Shown here: positions 46,882 to 55,933 of the stretch, one piece after another
Numbering within the stretch: the stretch's first letter is position 1
How the letters are laid out: every line of letters starts with the position of its first letter
Assembly (NCBI RefSeq): GCF_001436775.1
Contig: NZ_AYZC01000002.1
Coordinates: forward strand, 1 to 62,716
Reading direction: 5' to 3'
DNA length: 62,716 bases
Source: Lactobacillus acetotolerans DSM 20749 = JCM 3825
GTDB taxonomy: Bacteria > Bacillota > Bacilli > Lactobacillales > Lactobacillaceae
Program-made: the position numbers and the translations under genes
Notes under the pieces: model-generated
Database searches by the model: none
Seen by the model: only the letters and a program-made list of their open reading frames with translations
What the model was told of the DNA's origin: nothing

Positions 46882-47559
46882 GTGGATTTTGATAAAATTA
46901 AAAATTTCGTGATAGAAAAGAAAAAATATTTTCTTATTGCTTTAGTTGTGCTCGTTCTTTTATTCTGGTTTAAACAGGGGGATAGTGGCAAGACCGATAA
47001 TTCTAACGTGCTCAATGAAAAAACGGAAAAAGTCGGTTCTTCAACTTCTTCAGCTAAAGGTGCAAACGTGGCAAGTAAGGCAGAAGAAAATAAATCTAAA
47101 ACAGTTACTTGTGATATTTCTGGTGCGGTTAAAAATCAGGGTGTATATACCTTAAAAAATGGTGCAAGGTTGCAGGAATTAATCGAAGCAGCTGGTGGTA
47201 CAGTTAAAAAAGCACAATTAAAGGCGGTCAACAGGGCACTATTGCTTAAAGATCAAGATAAAATTCATATCCCGTATAAAGGTGAGAAAGTTGATAACGC
47301 AACAACTGTTGCTTCGGCTAATGGTTCTGCTTCCGCTACAGGTTCTGGCGCTAGTGGGCAAAGTGGCGAAAAAGTTAATTTAAATACTGCGGCTGCCGCT
47401 GATTTGCAAAAATTAAATGGTATTGGAGAGAAAAAAGCGGAACAGATAATTGCTTACCGTGAAGAAAATGGTCAATTCAAGAAAATAGAAGATTTGACAC
47501 AAGTTTCAGGTATTGGAGAGAAGACCTTTGCAGCCCTCAAAGATCAATTGGAAATCTAA
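46882..47559 (+). CDS. comEA: Competence DNA receptor ComEA
   Basis: Binds double-stranded DNA at the membrane during uptake. The 225 residues have an N-terminal membrane helix (about 15-33), a Ser/Lys-rich linker, a SLBB-like region (CDISGAVKNQGVYTL), a second linker, and two helix-hairpin-helix motifs at the end (KLNGIGEKKAEQII and QVSGIGEKTFAAL). GTG 46882 has AGGTGA placed correctly; GTG 46873 is also in frame. A 14-base exact repeat encodes both hairpin turns. It overlaps comEC. Confidence 0.93.
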   Translation: MDFDKIKNFVIEKKKYFLIALVVLVLLFWFKQGDSGKTDNSNVLNEKTEKVGSSTSSAKGANVASKAEENKSKTVTCDISGAVKNQGVYTLKNGARLQELIEAAGGTVKKAQLKAVNRALLLKDQDKIHIPYKGEKVDNATTVASANGSASATGSGASGQSGEKVNLNTAAAADLQKLNGIGEKKAEQIIAYREENGQFKKIEDLTQVSGIGEKTFAALKDQLEI

Positions 47560-49816
47560 GCTATTTAGTCCGGGCTTTTTCTTATTAACCGCGCTTTTAT
47601 TAGTAGATTTGAGTTTCTTAATTTATCAATCTAATGCGAAGTTACAAAAATTAACGGCTATAATTATTGCAGCTTACTTATTGTTTTTATTATTGCGAAA
47701 ATATAATACTCTGAAATTCATTGTCTTTGGCTTGCTTGCTGTTGGCTTTATTAGCGTAAATCTCAATAATAGGAAAGATGCATTCTCCTTAAAAGAAGAT
47801 ACGGTCATTAAAGTTTATCCGGATCAAGTTAAGCTTAAAGACGGTTGGATGTCTGCCACCGGGAGTGCTGGAAAAGATAAGATCTTAGTTTCCGGGAATG
47901 TTTCTAAAGATGATGAGAAATTAATAGAGCAAGGGCGAACACTGTTCTTAACAAATATAGCTGGGGATGTAACTGAGATAACGCCGGCAACTAATTATGG
48001 TGAGTTTGATTACCGAAAGTATTATGCCAGCAAAAACATTTCGCAGAAGATTAAATTGCAGCATTACGATTTAATAACGGGTCCTAATAATTTAATTGAT
48101 AAATTGCATAGTTTTCGATTTAACTTACAATCTTATTTTAAGAAAATGCCGCGAATACTAGCTTTTTTCAGTAGTGAATTGCTTTTAGCTGAAAACCCTT
48201 CAACAGATAATCAAGAGATACTTAATAATTATCGGGATCTGGGTGTGATCCACATATTGAGTATTTCCGGTCTGCACGTCGGAATTTATACTTTGCTGGT
48301 TAGTGCGGTCTGCTTTTGGCTAAAATTTACCGAAGAAGAAACTTTTCTTTGTTGCTTCTTTATTTTATTAATTGGTATTTTCTTGAGTAATGGCCAGGCT
48401 GGATTTATTCGGGCAAGTTTGAGTTATATTTTAAGTAAATTATTTAGATTTAAGAAATGGCAAATTGTCCAGGCTGATGTACTAGGGCTTACCTGTTTAT
48501 TGCATTTGTTAGTTGATCCGCGCTTATTTATGGGTGTAGGTGCAATTTTAAGTTATGTGCTCGTTTTTGGCTTGCAGTTAACCAATAAGTTGTCTAGTTT
48601 TAAACAATCTGTTGCGTTGAATTTGCTTTTAACGCCACTACTTTTGTTCTATTTTTTCCAATTTAATTTGCTTACGGTTATTTTTAATATGCTTATTGTG
48701 CCGTACTTTAACTGGGTGGTAATGCCGGTAACTTTTATTAATTTAATATTATTTAAACTTACGCCCAGTGGCGCTAATTTCTTAGAATTAATTTTAAAAA
48801 ACGGTGAGCAGCTAATTGGCGAGCTTTCCGCAACCAGGATTGGGCTTTTCACATTTGGCAAAATAAGTTGGTGGCAATGCTTATTACTTTTATTTATCAC
48901 GGCAATTTTTCTTATTGTTGTGAATGAAAAGAAAGAAAATAAAAAACTTAAACGGAAAATAGCTATCGGAACTTTATGCATTTATATAGTATTCTTCTGC
49001 TTGATCCACTTTCCGATAAAAGGACAAGTAACTTTTATTGATGTTGGTCAGGGAGACAGTATTCTTATTACAACACCGTTTCCACGTAAGGTTTATATGA
49101 TTGATACCGGTGGTAAGTTGAACTTTACGGGTAAAAAAATAACTCCGCAAGTCAACAAGATTACGTTGCCGTTTCTAAAAGCACAGGGGATTAGTCAGAT
49201 AGATGGATTATTTGTGTCACACCAAGATGCAGATCACGTTGGTGATTTGGGGCCATTACTTGAACAGGTTAAAGTAAAAAAATTATATATGGCACAGGGA
49301 TTAATTGCCAATCCGTCTTTTCAAAAAAGAATTGATGGCAAGATCAGGCATACGAAATTAGTTGAATTATTAGCGGGGATGCAGGTAAAAGAACCTAAAA
49401 TCAACTTTTCAGTTATTTATCCGTTTAAGGCTGGTGAGGGGAAGAATGAAGATTCTTTGTCTTTGGCATTTGAATTAGCTAATAAACGGTGGATGTTCAC
49501 CGGCGATTTAGGCCAAGACGGTGAAAAAGAGATTATGAATAAAATTGGGATACAGGTAGATTACTTTAAATTAGGACATCATGGTAGTAAGACTTCCTCT
49601 AATCCTGAATTTTTAAAGAGTTTACAACCTAAGGAAGTTTTTATTTCTGCGGGACGAAAAAATCGCTTTGGCCACCCGCATCCGGAAACTTTAGCTACGC
49701 TGAAAAAGCAGCAGATACCGTGGGTTTCAACTCAGGACTGTGGTATGATTAGCTGGGCTTACGGTGGTTTTACAAAACCAGAATTTAAACATTTTTTAGC
49801 GGTGGATGATCAATGA
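47528..49816 (+). CDS. comEC: Competence channel protein ComEC
   Basis: The membrane channel for single-stranded DNA entry, about 762 residues from this start. An N-terminal DUF4131 region with helices precedes the Competence domain (ISGLHVGIYTLLVSA). The C-terminal metallo-beta-lactamase-like domain has IDVGQGDSILI, SHQDADHVGD and LGHHGSKTSSNPEFL. No ATG is available at the head: TTG 47528 lies seven bases after GGAGAG, itself part of the comEA hairpin codons, while TTG 47513 lacks a ribosome site. Start confidence is moderate; identity is high. Reading is open, so uptake may be functional. Confidence 0.93.
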   Translation: MQPSKINWKSKLFSPGFFLLTALLLVDLSFLIYQSNAKLQKLTAIIIAAYLLFLLLRKYNTLKFIVFGLLAVGFISVNLNNRKDAFSLKEDTVIKVYPDQVKLKDGWMSATGSAGKDKILVSGNVSKDDEKLIEQGRTLFLTNIAGDVTEITPATNYGEFDYRKYYASKNISQKIKLQHYDLITGPNNLIDKLHSFRFNLQSYFKKMPRILAFFSSELLLAENPSTDNQEILNNYRDLGVIHILSISGLHVGIYTLLVSAVCFWLKFTEEETFLCCFFILLIGIFLSNGQAGFIRASLSYILSKLFRFKKWQIVQADVLGLTCLLHLLVDPRLFMGVGAILSYVLVFGLQLTNKLSSFKQSVALNLLLTPLLLFYFFQFNLLTVIFNMLIVPYFNWVVMPVTFINLILFKLTPSGANFLELILKNGEQLIGELSATRIGLFTFGKISWWQCLLLLFITAIFLIVVNEKKENKKLKRKIAIGTLCIYIVFFCLIHFPIKGQVTFIDVGQGDSILITTPFPRKVYMIDTGGKLNFTGKKITPQVNKITLPFLKAQGISQIDGLFVSHQDADHVGDLGPLLEQVKVKKLYMAQGLIANPSFQKRIDGKIRHTKLVELLAGMQVKEPKINFSVIYPFKAGEGKNEDSLSLAFELANKRWMFTGDLGQDGEKEIMNKIGIQVDYFKLGHHGSKTSSNPEFLKSLQPKEVFISAGRKNRFGHPHPETLATLKKQQIPWVSTQDCGMISWAYGGFTKPEFKHFLAVDDQ

Positions 49817-50799
49817 CTTTACTTTCCTTATTTAAAAATACGAATAACAATAATCCTCAAACCTTAATTTGGGGTGAGGATAGTTTCTTAAATGATTATT
49901 TAGCCCATTCATATGCTCATGAAAAGAAGTTTGTGGAATTAGACCGAATAACAGTCGACTGCGAAACTGATGGATTAGATAATTTAATTGCGGATTTAAC
50001 AGAATCAAGTTTGTTTAGCAGTCAAAAATTAATTGTTGTGAAGAATCCTTTCTTTTTAACTTCTAAAGCACCTAAAAAAATGAAAAAGCAATTTGACCAA
50101 TTAGAAAGAATTTTTGCCCATATTCAAGGCAGTGACAACGTAGTTATAATAATTGCTTCGTACAACAAACTTGATCGGCGAAAGAAGCTAACTAAAACAG
50201 TACTCAGTAATTTTAATGTGGTAGAGACTAAAATAAAGACCTATGAAGTTACAGCAATTGCTAAGTCAATAATTGGAGCAGAGGGATATACTATTTCTCA
50301 GCCTGCTTTGCAATTACTTGTTCAACGCAGTGATCAGGTAATGGATACTATTTTGAGTAATTATAATAAATTAAAAATGGCAGCCACAGATAATAAGATC
50401 ACCGAAAAGCTGGTTGAACAAAATATTGATTTGTCGCTAGCACAAAATGTTTTTGCTATTTTAGAATCTGCGTTAAAGCATAGCTATCGGGAAGCTGCAG
50501 AACGATTAGATAATCAACTGCGTGAAGGGAGTAATCCCATACAGTTATTGGCAGTTTTTGAAAATCAAATTGAGCTAATTCTTGTGGTTAAAATTTTAGC
50601 TAAAAGGGGACGAAATGAACCGCAAATTGTCAAAGAATTAGGAGTTCATCCGTACCGTGTGAAATTAGCTTTAAGAAATAAAATATCTGTAGAAAAATTA
50701 GAAGAACTTTTGGAAGCAGCCATTAAGTTAGATTATAACTATAAGAATGGTACTTATCATGCCAATAACTTCCTGAAAATGTTTGTTTTAAATGTTTGA
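49813..50799 (+). CDS. holA: DNA polymerase III delta subunit
   Basis: The clamp-loader subunit that opens the sliding clamp, 328 residues. LIWGEDSFLNDYLAHSYA at the head, SLFSSQKLIVVKNPFF and the C-terminal AAA-lid-like helices with NPIQLLAVFENQIELI match the HolA family. It lacks the P-loop, as expected for delta. Gene order comEC-holA-rpsT is conserved in Bacilli. It overlaps comEC by four bases. Confidence 0.95.
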   Translation: MTLLSLFKNTNNNNPQTLIWGEDSFLNDYLAHSYAHEKKFVELDRITVDCETDGLDNLIADLTESSLFSSQKLIVVKNPFFLTSKAPKKMKKQFDQLERIFAHIQGSDNVVIIIASYNKLDRRKKLTKTVLSNFNVVETKIKTYEVTAIAKSIIGAEGYTISQPALQLLVQRSDQVMDTILSNYNKLKMAATDNKITEKLVEQNIDLSLAQNVFAILESALKHSYREAAERLDNQLREGSNPIQLLAVFENQIELILVVKILAKRGRNEPQIVKELGVHPYRVKLALRNKISVEKLEELLEAAIKLDYNYKNGTYHANNFLKMFVLNV

Positions 50800-50808
50800 A
50801 AAAAGCAA

Positions 50809-50850
50809 AAAAGCCAAGGAACAAATTAATTTGTTCCTTGGCTTTTATTT
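50809..50850. terminator. Bidirectional terminator between holA and rpsT
   Basis: A very long perfect stem, AAAAGCCAAGGAACAAAT paired with ATTTGTTCCTTGGCTTTT (50809-50846), with T residues on one side and A residues on the other. Confidence 0.95.
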
Positions 50851-50862
50851 ATAGTTAATAAA

Positions 50863-51114
50863 TTACTTAACTAATTTAGCTAAACGCTTCTTGTCACGGT
50901 TGGCCTTGTTCTTATGAATTAAGCCTTTTAAAGCAGCCTTATCCAATGCACGGACAGCAGCAACATGTAATTCGGAGGCGTCTTCAGCACCAGCTGCTTG
51001 AGCATCCTTGAACTTCTTAACAGTAGTTCTTAACTTGTTCATTTGAGCAGCGTTACGCTTTCTAGCAGCATCTTGAGTCTTAACACGTTTAATAGCTGAT
51101 TTGATTTGTGGCAT
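50863..51114 (-). CDS. rpsT: Ribosomal protein S20
   Basis: A basic primary 16S-binding protein of 83 residues ([21 protein letters not shown] at the start, [19 protein letters not shown] at the end). ATG at 51114 follows the strong site GGAGGTGAA. An in-frame start 15 bases upstream would include this site and is rejected. It is transcribed alone from the promoter at 51153-51181. Confidence 0.98.
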   Translation of the reverse strand: MPQIKSAIKRVKTQDAARKRNAAQMNKLRTTVKKFKDAQAAGAEDASELHVAAVRALDKAALKGLIHKNKANRDKKRLAKLVK

Positions 51115-51152
51115 GAAATTCACCTCCAATAATCGTTAATTTTACTTAATTG

Positions 51153-51181
51153 ATTATACTTAAGAATAATGAGAGATGCAA
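51153..51181 (-). promoter_or_regulatory. Promoter of rpsT
   Basis: Reverse strand TTGCAT (51176-51181), 17-base spacer, TATAAT (51153-51158): a near-consensus promoter. Its -35 box is 12 bases from the -35 box of the divergent rpsO promoter. Confidence 0.8.
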
Positions 51182-51193
51182 GGTAATTTATAC

Positions 51194-51305
51194 TTGCTTT
51201 TTTAAAAAATAGTCTGTATCATATTATATTGTTGTGAACCGCTAACGCTGTTTGCTCGCTCACACCTGACGGCTAACGTTGTTAACGGCAATTATTTATT
51301 GAAAG
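51194..51305 (+). promoter_or_regulatory. rpsO promoter and structured leader
   Basis: TTGCTT (51194-51199), 17 bases, TATCAT (51217-51222). The roughly 95-base leader has a direct repeat, GCTAACGCTGTT (51241-51252) and GCTAACGTTGTT (51272-51283), 31 bases apart, and small local hairpins. S15 commonly represses its own mRNA by binding the leader in other bacteria, so these may be mimics of its rRNA site. That link is inferred. Confidence 0.55.
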
Positions 51306-51317
51306 GTGAAATTAATT

Positions 51318-51587
51318 ATGGCAATTTCAAAAACTGAAAAAAATGACATTATTAAGAAGTATGCAACCCATGAAGGTGACACTGGTTCAACAGAAGTTCA
51401 AGTTGCTCTTTTAACTACAGACATTAATAACTTGACTGATCACATGAAGAATCACTCACATGATCACCATTCTTACGTTGGTTTACTTAAGAAAATTGGT
51501 CACCGTCGTAACTTACTTCGTTACTTGAAGGATAATGATATTAATCGTTACCGTGATTTAATTAAGAGATTAGGTTTACGTCGTTAA
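51318..51587 (+). CDS. rpsO: Ribosomal protein S15
   Basis: An 89-residue 16S rRNA binding protein ([21 protein letters not shown]; the core [12 protein letters not shown] and [19 protein letters not shown]). ATG at 51318 is chosen over the upstream in-frame start at 51306, which would lie on the ribosome site AAAGGTG. A strong terminator follows. Confidence 0.98.
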   Translation: MAISKTEKNDIIKKYATHEGDTGSTEVQVALLTTDINNLTDHMKNHSHDHHSYVGLLKKIGHRRNLLRYLKDNDINRYRDLIKRLGLRR

Positions 51588-51607
51588 TCTTCAAACTAAT
51601 AAACAAG

Positions 51608-51640
51608 AAGCCAGCCCATTTATTGGGCTGGCTTTTTGTT
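51608..51640 (+). terminator. Terminator after rpsO
   Basis: AAGCCAGCCCA (51608-51618) pairs with TGGGCTGGCTT (51624-51634), then T residues. Confidence 0.93.
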
Positions 51641-51641
51641 T

Positions 51642-51671
51642 TTGTCATAATTACTTGCTTTATGCTAAAAT
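51642..51671 (+). promoter_or_regulatory. Promoter of rnjB
   Basis: TTGTCA (51642-51647), 18 bases and TAAAAT (51666-51671), the latter preceded by TGC as an extended -10. The leader is about 90 bases, A-rich, without clear structure. Confidence 0.65.
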
Positions 51672-51767
51672 TGATTAAGATTCTTTTTACGTTGTGATCG
51701 TTAAGATCCATAAATTTAACAATTAAAACAAATAAATTAAATATTTAAAGATAGAAAAGGAAATAAA

Positions 51768-53573
51768 ATGGCTGATCAAATTAAAATTATGATTTTGAGC
51801 GGCGTACGTGAACAAGGAAAAGATATGTTCGCAGTTCAAGTCAACGATGAAATTTTTGTCCTTGATGCTGGGCTGAAATATCCAGATAGTTCTTTGTTTG
51901 GAATCGATGTTGTTATCCCTGACCTCGATTTCTTTGCACAGTACGGTGACCGTGTAGTTGGGATCTTTTTAACGCATGGGCATGCGGATTCAATTGGGGC
52001 TTTACCATATATTTTACGTAAATATGATATTCCGGTATTTGGTTCAAAACTTACTATTGAGCTCGCAAAGATTACGGTAAAACGTGAAAATAAACATTGT
52101 AAGAACAGTCTCTTCCACGTTATTGACGCAGATACTGAGATTGATTTTAAGAATGCGAATATCTCATTCTTCCATACAACCCACTCAATTCCAGAATCAT
52201 TAGGAATTGATGTGCATACACCAGCCGGTGAGGTAGTTTACACCGGTGACTTTAAGTTTGATCCATCTGCTGCTCCGCATTATCGTACAGACATGGATCG
52301 TTTAGCAGAAATTGAAGAAAAGGGTGTATTAGCCCTCCTTAGTGATTCATCTAATGCTGAATCTTCATTTCCAAATGCTTCAGAGCAGGATATTGGTAAG
52401 TATGTAACCAGTGTCTTTAGAAATGCAACCGGAAGAATTATTGTTGCTTCAAAGGCTTCTAATTTGAATAGGGTGCAGGAAGTTTTAAACGCGGCTGATG
52501 CAACCGGCAAACGGGTTCTTTTAACAGGGCGAGACGTCGGCAAGATAGTTCGGACTGCGATGAAATTAGGTTACCTAAAGGTACCTAAAGGACTGTTAAT
52601 GCGGGTTAAGGACTTAAAGAATACCCCAGATAATAAGACTGTGATTTTAGAGACCGGTCAGATGGGTGAGCCCTTAAATTCGCTGCAAAAGATGGCTAAG
52701 AAGCGCCACAGTATGATTACTATTCATAAGGGTGATTTGGTCTTTATTGTAACCACTCCGTCTCATGCCGTTGAAACAATGGTTGCCCAAACCAGTGATA
52801 TGGTTTATCGCGCAGGCGGTACCGTAATTCAACTGGGTAAAGATAAACATACTAGTGGTCATGCAACAGGCCGTGATTTACAACTTTTAATTGATACAAT
52901 TAAACCTAAATTCTTGATCCCGGTAATTGGTGAATACCGTTTGCTTGAAGTTCATAAGGATTTAGCAATTAAGGCAGGAATAAAGAAAGACAATATCTTT
53001 ATTACCAAGAACGGCGATTGCTTGGATTATGATTTCAAGAAAAAGCGATTCTACTTATCTGACCCCGTTCCTGGAGAGGATACAATGATCGATGGCTCCG
53101 GTGTTGGTGACGTTGGTAACATTGTTTTGCGTGACCGGGAAGTTCTGTCTGATGACGGTATCCTCATTGCTGTTGTGACTATTGACAGAAAGAAAAAGAA
53201 GATTATCTCTGAGCCGCAGGTTACGAGTCGTGGTTTCGTCTACATTAAGGCTAACCACCAATTAATGCGTGATTCAATTGAAGTAATTAAAAAAGCCATT
53301 AATAATAACTTTGAACACAAGAAGTTCGATTGGACCGAGCTTAAGAAGGATGTTAGAAATGATCTAGAGAAGTTTCTCTACAAGAAGACTAACCGTCGTC
53401 CGGTTGTGTTGCCAGTTGTGATGGAAGTTAACCAAAACCGTCACCGTGCAATGCAGAAGCGCAATAATAAAAATGAACCTTCCAAGAAAAAGAATAACAA
53501 CCAGCATCCAGTTGAAGTAAATAAGACTGGTAAAAAAATTGTTAAAAAAGACAAGAATAATAAGAAAGATTAA
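51768..53573 (+). CDS. rnjB: Ribonuclease J2
   Basis: The second RNase J, 601 residues, partner of J1 in a complex. It keeps FFHTTHSIPESLG and YTGDFKFD, but the metal motif is HGHADS (H70, H72, D74, S75 in place of the last His), and HTSGHATGRDL replaces HTSGHGGQEEL of J1. Catalysis is probably weak and its role largely structural or modulating, as described for other J2 proteins. A Lys/Asn-rich tail of about 45 residues may bind RNA. Confidence 0.95.
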   Translation: MADQIKIMILSGVREQGKDMFAVQVNDEIFVLDAGLKYPDSSLFGIDVVIPDLDFFAQYGDRVVGIFLTHGHADSIGALPYILRKYDIPVFGSKLTIELAKITVKRENKHCKNSLFHVIDADTEIDFKNANISFFHTTHSIPESLGIDVHTPAGEVVYTGDFKFDPSAAPHYRTDMDRLAEIEEKGVLALLSDSSNAESSFPNASEQDIGKYVTSVFRNATGRIIVASKASNLNRVQEVLNAADATGKRVLLTGRDVGKIVRTAMKLGYLKVPKGLLMRVKDLKNTPDNKTVILETGQMGEPLNSLQKMAKKRHSMITIHKGDLVFIVTTPSHAVETMVAQTSDMVYRAGGTVIQLGKDKHTSGHATGRDLQLLIDTIKPKFLIPVIGEYRLLEVHKDLAIKAGIKKDNIFITKNGDCLDYDFKKKRFYLSDPVPGEDTMIDGSGVGDVGNIVLRDREVLSDDGILIAVVTIDRKKKKIISEPQVTSRGFVYIKANHQLMRDSIEVIKKAINNNFEHKKFDWTELKKDVRNDLEKFLYKKTNRRPVVLPVVMEVNQNRHRAMQKRNNKNEPSKKKNNNQHPVEVNKTGKKIVKKDKNNKKD

Positions 53574-53575
53574 GC

Positions 53576-54409
53576 ATGACATCTCTAAGTCAAAAGAATT
53601 TGATGAAACTTGCCAAGCAAAGCGAAGCAAAGGGTGATACTAAGACAGCTATTCAGAATTTGGAAGAAGCACTACGTGATAGCCAACCAACTGAAATAGT
53701 TATTGAACTTTGTGACCTTTACCTTAAGAGTAAACAAGAAGATCAGGCATACGCTTTGATTAAAGAGGAGCCTGATCTTTTTTCTGATGAGCGGATTTTT
53801 GCAGAATACAGTAAAATATTGCAGGCTAACCACTTTCTGATCGAGGCACTTGAGTTAGAACACTTACGTCGAGAAAAATTATCTGTGAAAGTGAAACCTG
53901 CTGATCTTAAAACTCAGCAGGAAATTATGCGGGCTTTTAAAACTAAAAAGCAGGTGAGCCAGGCAGATTATGAGCAACTACTCAAACTTGATTTGGTCAA
54001 CTTTAAAACTTTTGCTCAAAGTATGCTACTGGATCCAAGCCAAAACTTTGCGGTTCGTCTTTCTCTATGTGAAGATTTAGTGCGCTTAGGTGTGAAGAAT
54101 AAAATTAAAGTTTGGATAATTGGCAACCAGGAGGAATTTGTCCCCGCTGCCACTTCTTTATTAGAGAAAGAGACAATTTATCAGGAGATTGTTTCCTCTA
54201 TGGGGAGTAAATATCACAACCGCCCAAGCCAACTTCCACTAGTGCTTGGTGAAGTGAACCTAGTCTTAGGCAGCCTCTATCCCAAGCTTTCTAAATATGT
54301 TGATGAGCCTGACAGTTTTGCTAGTGACTTATCTTCGTACTTGGAAAATCATGACGGCAGAGGTCATCAAAAATTATTTAAAGCAATTTATGCTAATTTA
54401 CCCCAATAA
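53576..54409 (+). CDS. TPR-like helical protein beside rnjB
   Basis: A 277-residue mostly helical cytoplasmic protein. Residues 1-45 form a clear TPR-like pair (LMKLAKQSEAKGDTKTAIQNLEEAL), with more helices after. I do not recognise a specific family. The start lies two bases after the rnjB stop, so they are co-transcribed. A link to RNA decay is only suggested by the operon. Confidence 0.82.
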   Translation: MTSLSQKNLMKLAKQSEAKGDTKTAIQNLEEALRDSQPTEIVIELCDLYLKSKQEDQAYALIKEEPDLFSDERIFAEYSKILQANHFLIEALELEHLRREKLSVKVKPADLKTQQEIMRAFKTKKQVSQADYEQLLKLDLVNFKTFAQSMLLDPSQNFAVRLSLCEDLVRLGVKNKIKVWIIGNQEEFVPAATSLLEKETIYQEIVSSMGSKYHNRPSQLPLVLGEVNLVLGSLYPKLSKYVDEPDSFASDLSSYLENHDGRGHQKLFKAIYANLPQ

Positions 54410-54424
54410 ATTAAGCAGAAAAGC

Positions 54425-54452
54425 TTTACATTTTAAAAGTATTTAGTATAAT
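54425..54452 (+). promoter_or_regulatory. Promoter of tuf
   Basis: TTTACA (54425-54430), 16 bases, TATAAT (54447-54452). The leader is about 135 bases, long for an EF-Tu gene. A second possible -10 box, TACAAT, lies near 54520. Confidence 0.65.
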
Positions 54453-54595
54453 TAGTAGATGATATTTTCATTTGGCATGGCTCTATGCATTTAAATACTA
54501 GGCATTTGCCAGTGAAAGTAGTACAATATTCAACAGAGAATTATCCGTTACTTATCTTGACGGACTTCTTGCAAATTTACAGGAGGGTCATTTTA

Positions 54596-55789
54596 ATGGC
54601 AGAAAAAAAACAACATTACGTTAGAACAAAGCCACACGTAAACATTGGTACCATCGGTCACGTTGACCATGGTAAGACAACCTTAACTGCGGCTATTACT
54701 AAGGTATTATCTGAAAAGGGCTTGGCAAAGGCTGAAGATTATGCACAAATCGATGCTGCGCCAGAAGAAAAGGAACGTGGTATTACTATTAATACTGCCC
54801 ACGTTGAGTACGAGACTCCATATCGTCACTATGCTCACATGGATGCTCCAGGTCACGCTGACTACATCAAGAACATGATTACCGGTGCTGCCCAAATGGA
54901 TGGTGCTATCTTAGTTGTTGCTGCAACTGATGGTCCAATGCCACAGACTCGTGAGCATATTTTGCTTGCTCGTCAAGTTGGTGTTAACTACATCGTTGTC
55001 TTCTTAAACAAGACGGATTTGGTTGACGATCCAGAACTTATCGATTTAGTCGAGATGGAAGTTCGTGACCTGTTGACTGAATACGATTACCCTGGTGATG
55101 ATATTCCAGTTGTTCGTGGTTCAGCTTTGAAAGCTTTACAAGGCGACAAGAAGGAACAAGAAACCATCATGAAGCTTATGACTATCGTTGATGAATATAT
55201 TCCAACGCCAGAACGTAAGATGGATAAACCATTCTTAATGCCAGTTGAAGATGTCTTCACTATTACTGGTCGTGGTACTGTTGCTTCTGGTCGTATTGAC
55301 CGTGGTACTGTTAAGATCGGTGACGATGTTGAAATCGTTGGTTTGGTAGACAAAGTTCTTAAATCAGTTGTTACTGGTTTGGAAATGTTCCACAAGACTT
55401 TGGACTTAGGTGAAGCCGGCGACAACGTTGGTATTTTACTTCGTGGTATTGACCGTGACCAAGTTGTTCGTGGTCAAGTATTAGCTGCACCTGGTTCTAT
55501 TCAAACTCATCGCAAGTTTAAGGGTCAAGTTTATGTATTGAAGAAGGAAGAAGGAGGTCGTCATACCCCATTCTTCTCTGACTACCGTCCACAATTCTAT
55601 TTCTACACCACTGATGTTACTGGTGAAATCGAATTGCCTGAAGGTACTGAAATGGTTATGCCTGGTGATAACACTGAATTCACTGTTACCTTAATTAAGC
55701 CAGCTGCTATTGAAAAAGGTACTAAATTCACTATCCGTGAAGGTGGTCGTACTGTTGGTGCTGGTCAGGTTACTGATATTCTTGACTAG
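54596..55789 (+). CDS. tuf: Elongation factor Tu
   Basis: Delivers aminoacyl-tRNA to the ribosome, 397 residues. [16 protein letters not shown] at the head, the P-loop [17 protein letters not shown] and NKTD are all intact. ATG at 54596 follows AGGAGGG. The same frame is open back to an ATG at 54485, but the added residues are unlike any EF-Tu. Monocistronic, with its own promoter and terminator. Confidence 0.99.
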   Translation: MAEKKQHYVRTKPHVNIGTIGHVDHGKTTLTAAITKVLSEKGLAKAEDYAQIDAAPEEKERGITINTAHVEYETPYRHYAHMDAPGHADYIKNMITGAAQMDGAILVVAATDGPMPQTREHILLARQVGVNYIVVFLNKTDLVDDPELIDLVEMEVRDLLTEYDYPGDDIPVVRGSALKALQGDKKEQETIMKLMTIVDEYIPTPERKMDKPFLMPVEDVFTITGRGTVASGRIDRGTVKIGDDVEIVGLVDKVLKSVVTGLEMFHKTLDLGEAGDNVGILLRGIDRDQVVRGQVLAAPGSIQTHRKFKGQVYVLKKEEGGRHTPFFSDYRPQFYFYTTDVTGEIELPEGTEMVMPGDNTEFTVTLIKPAAIEKGTKFTIREGGRTVGAGQVTDILD

Positions 55790-55806
55790 TTTCTAAAATA
55801 TAGTTA

Positions 55807-55846
55807 AAAAGATGTACTTCTTCATAGAAGTACATCTTTTTTTTGC
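55807..55846 (+). terminator. Terminator after tuf
   Basis: AAAAGATGTACTTCT pairs with AGAAGTACATCTTTT around TCAT, followed by more T residues. Confidence 0.93.
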
Positions 55847-55852
55847 CTTAAT

Positions 55853-55881
55853 TTGTTTTTTATGAGCGTTTAAGGTAAGAT
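55853..55881 (+). promoter_or_regulatory. Promoter of tig
   Basis: TTGTTT (55853-55858), 17 bases, TAAGAT (55876-55881), about 53 bases before the ATG. Confidence 0.6.
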
Positions 55882-55933
55882 AATTTAGTATGCAAGTAGC
55901 AAACTCAAACTTGACATTGGAGGTATTTAATTA

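Noticed and set aside
54485-54595. N-terminal extension of EF-Tu
   Set aside because: The frame is open from an ATG at 54485, but the ideal ribosome site AGGAGGG and the conserved MAEKK start point to 54596.
55087-55425. Reverse frame of 112 codons inside tuf
   Set aside because: Caused by biased codon use of a highly expressed gene; no own signals.
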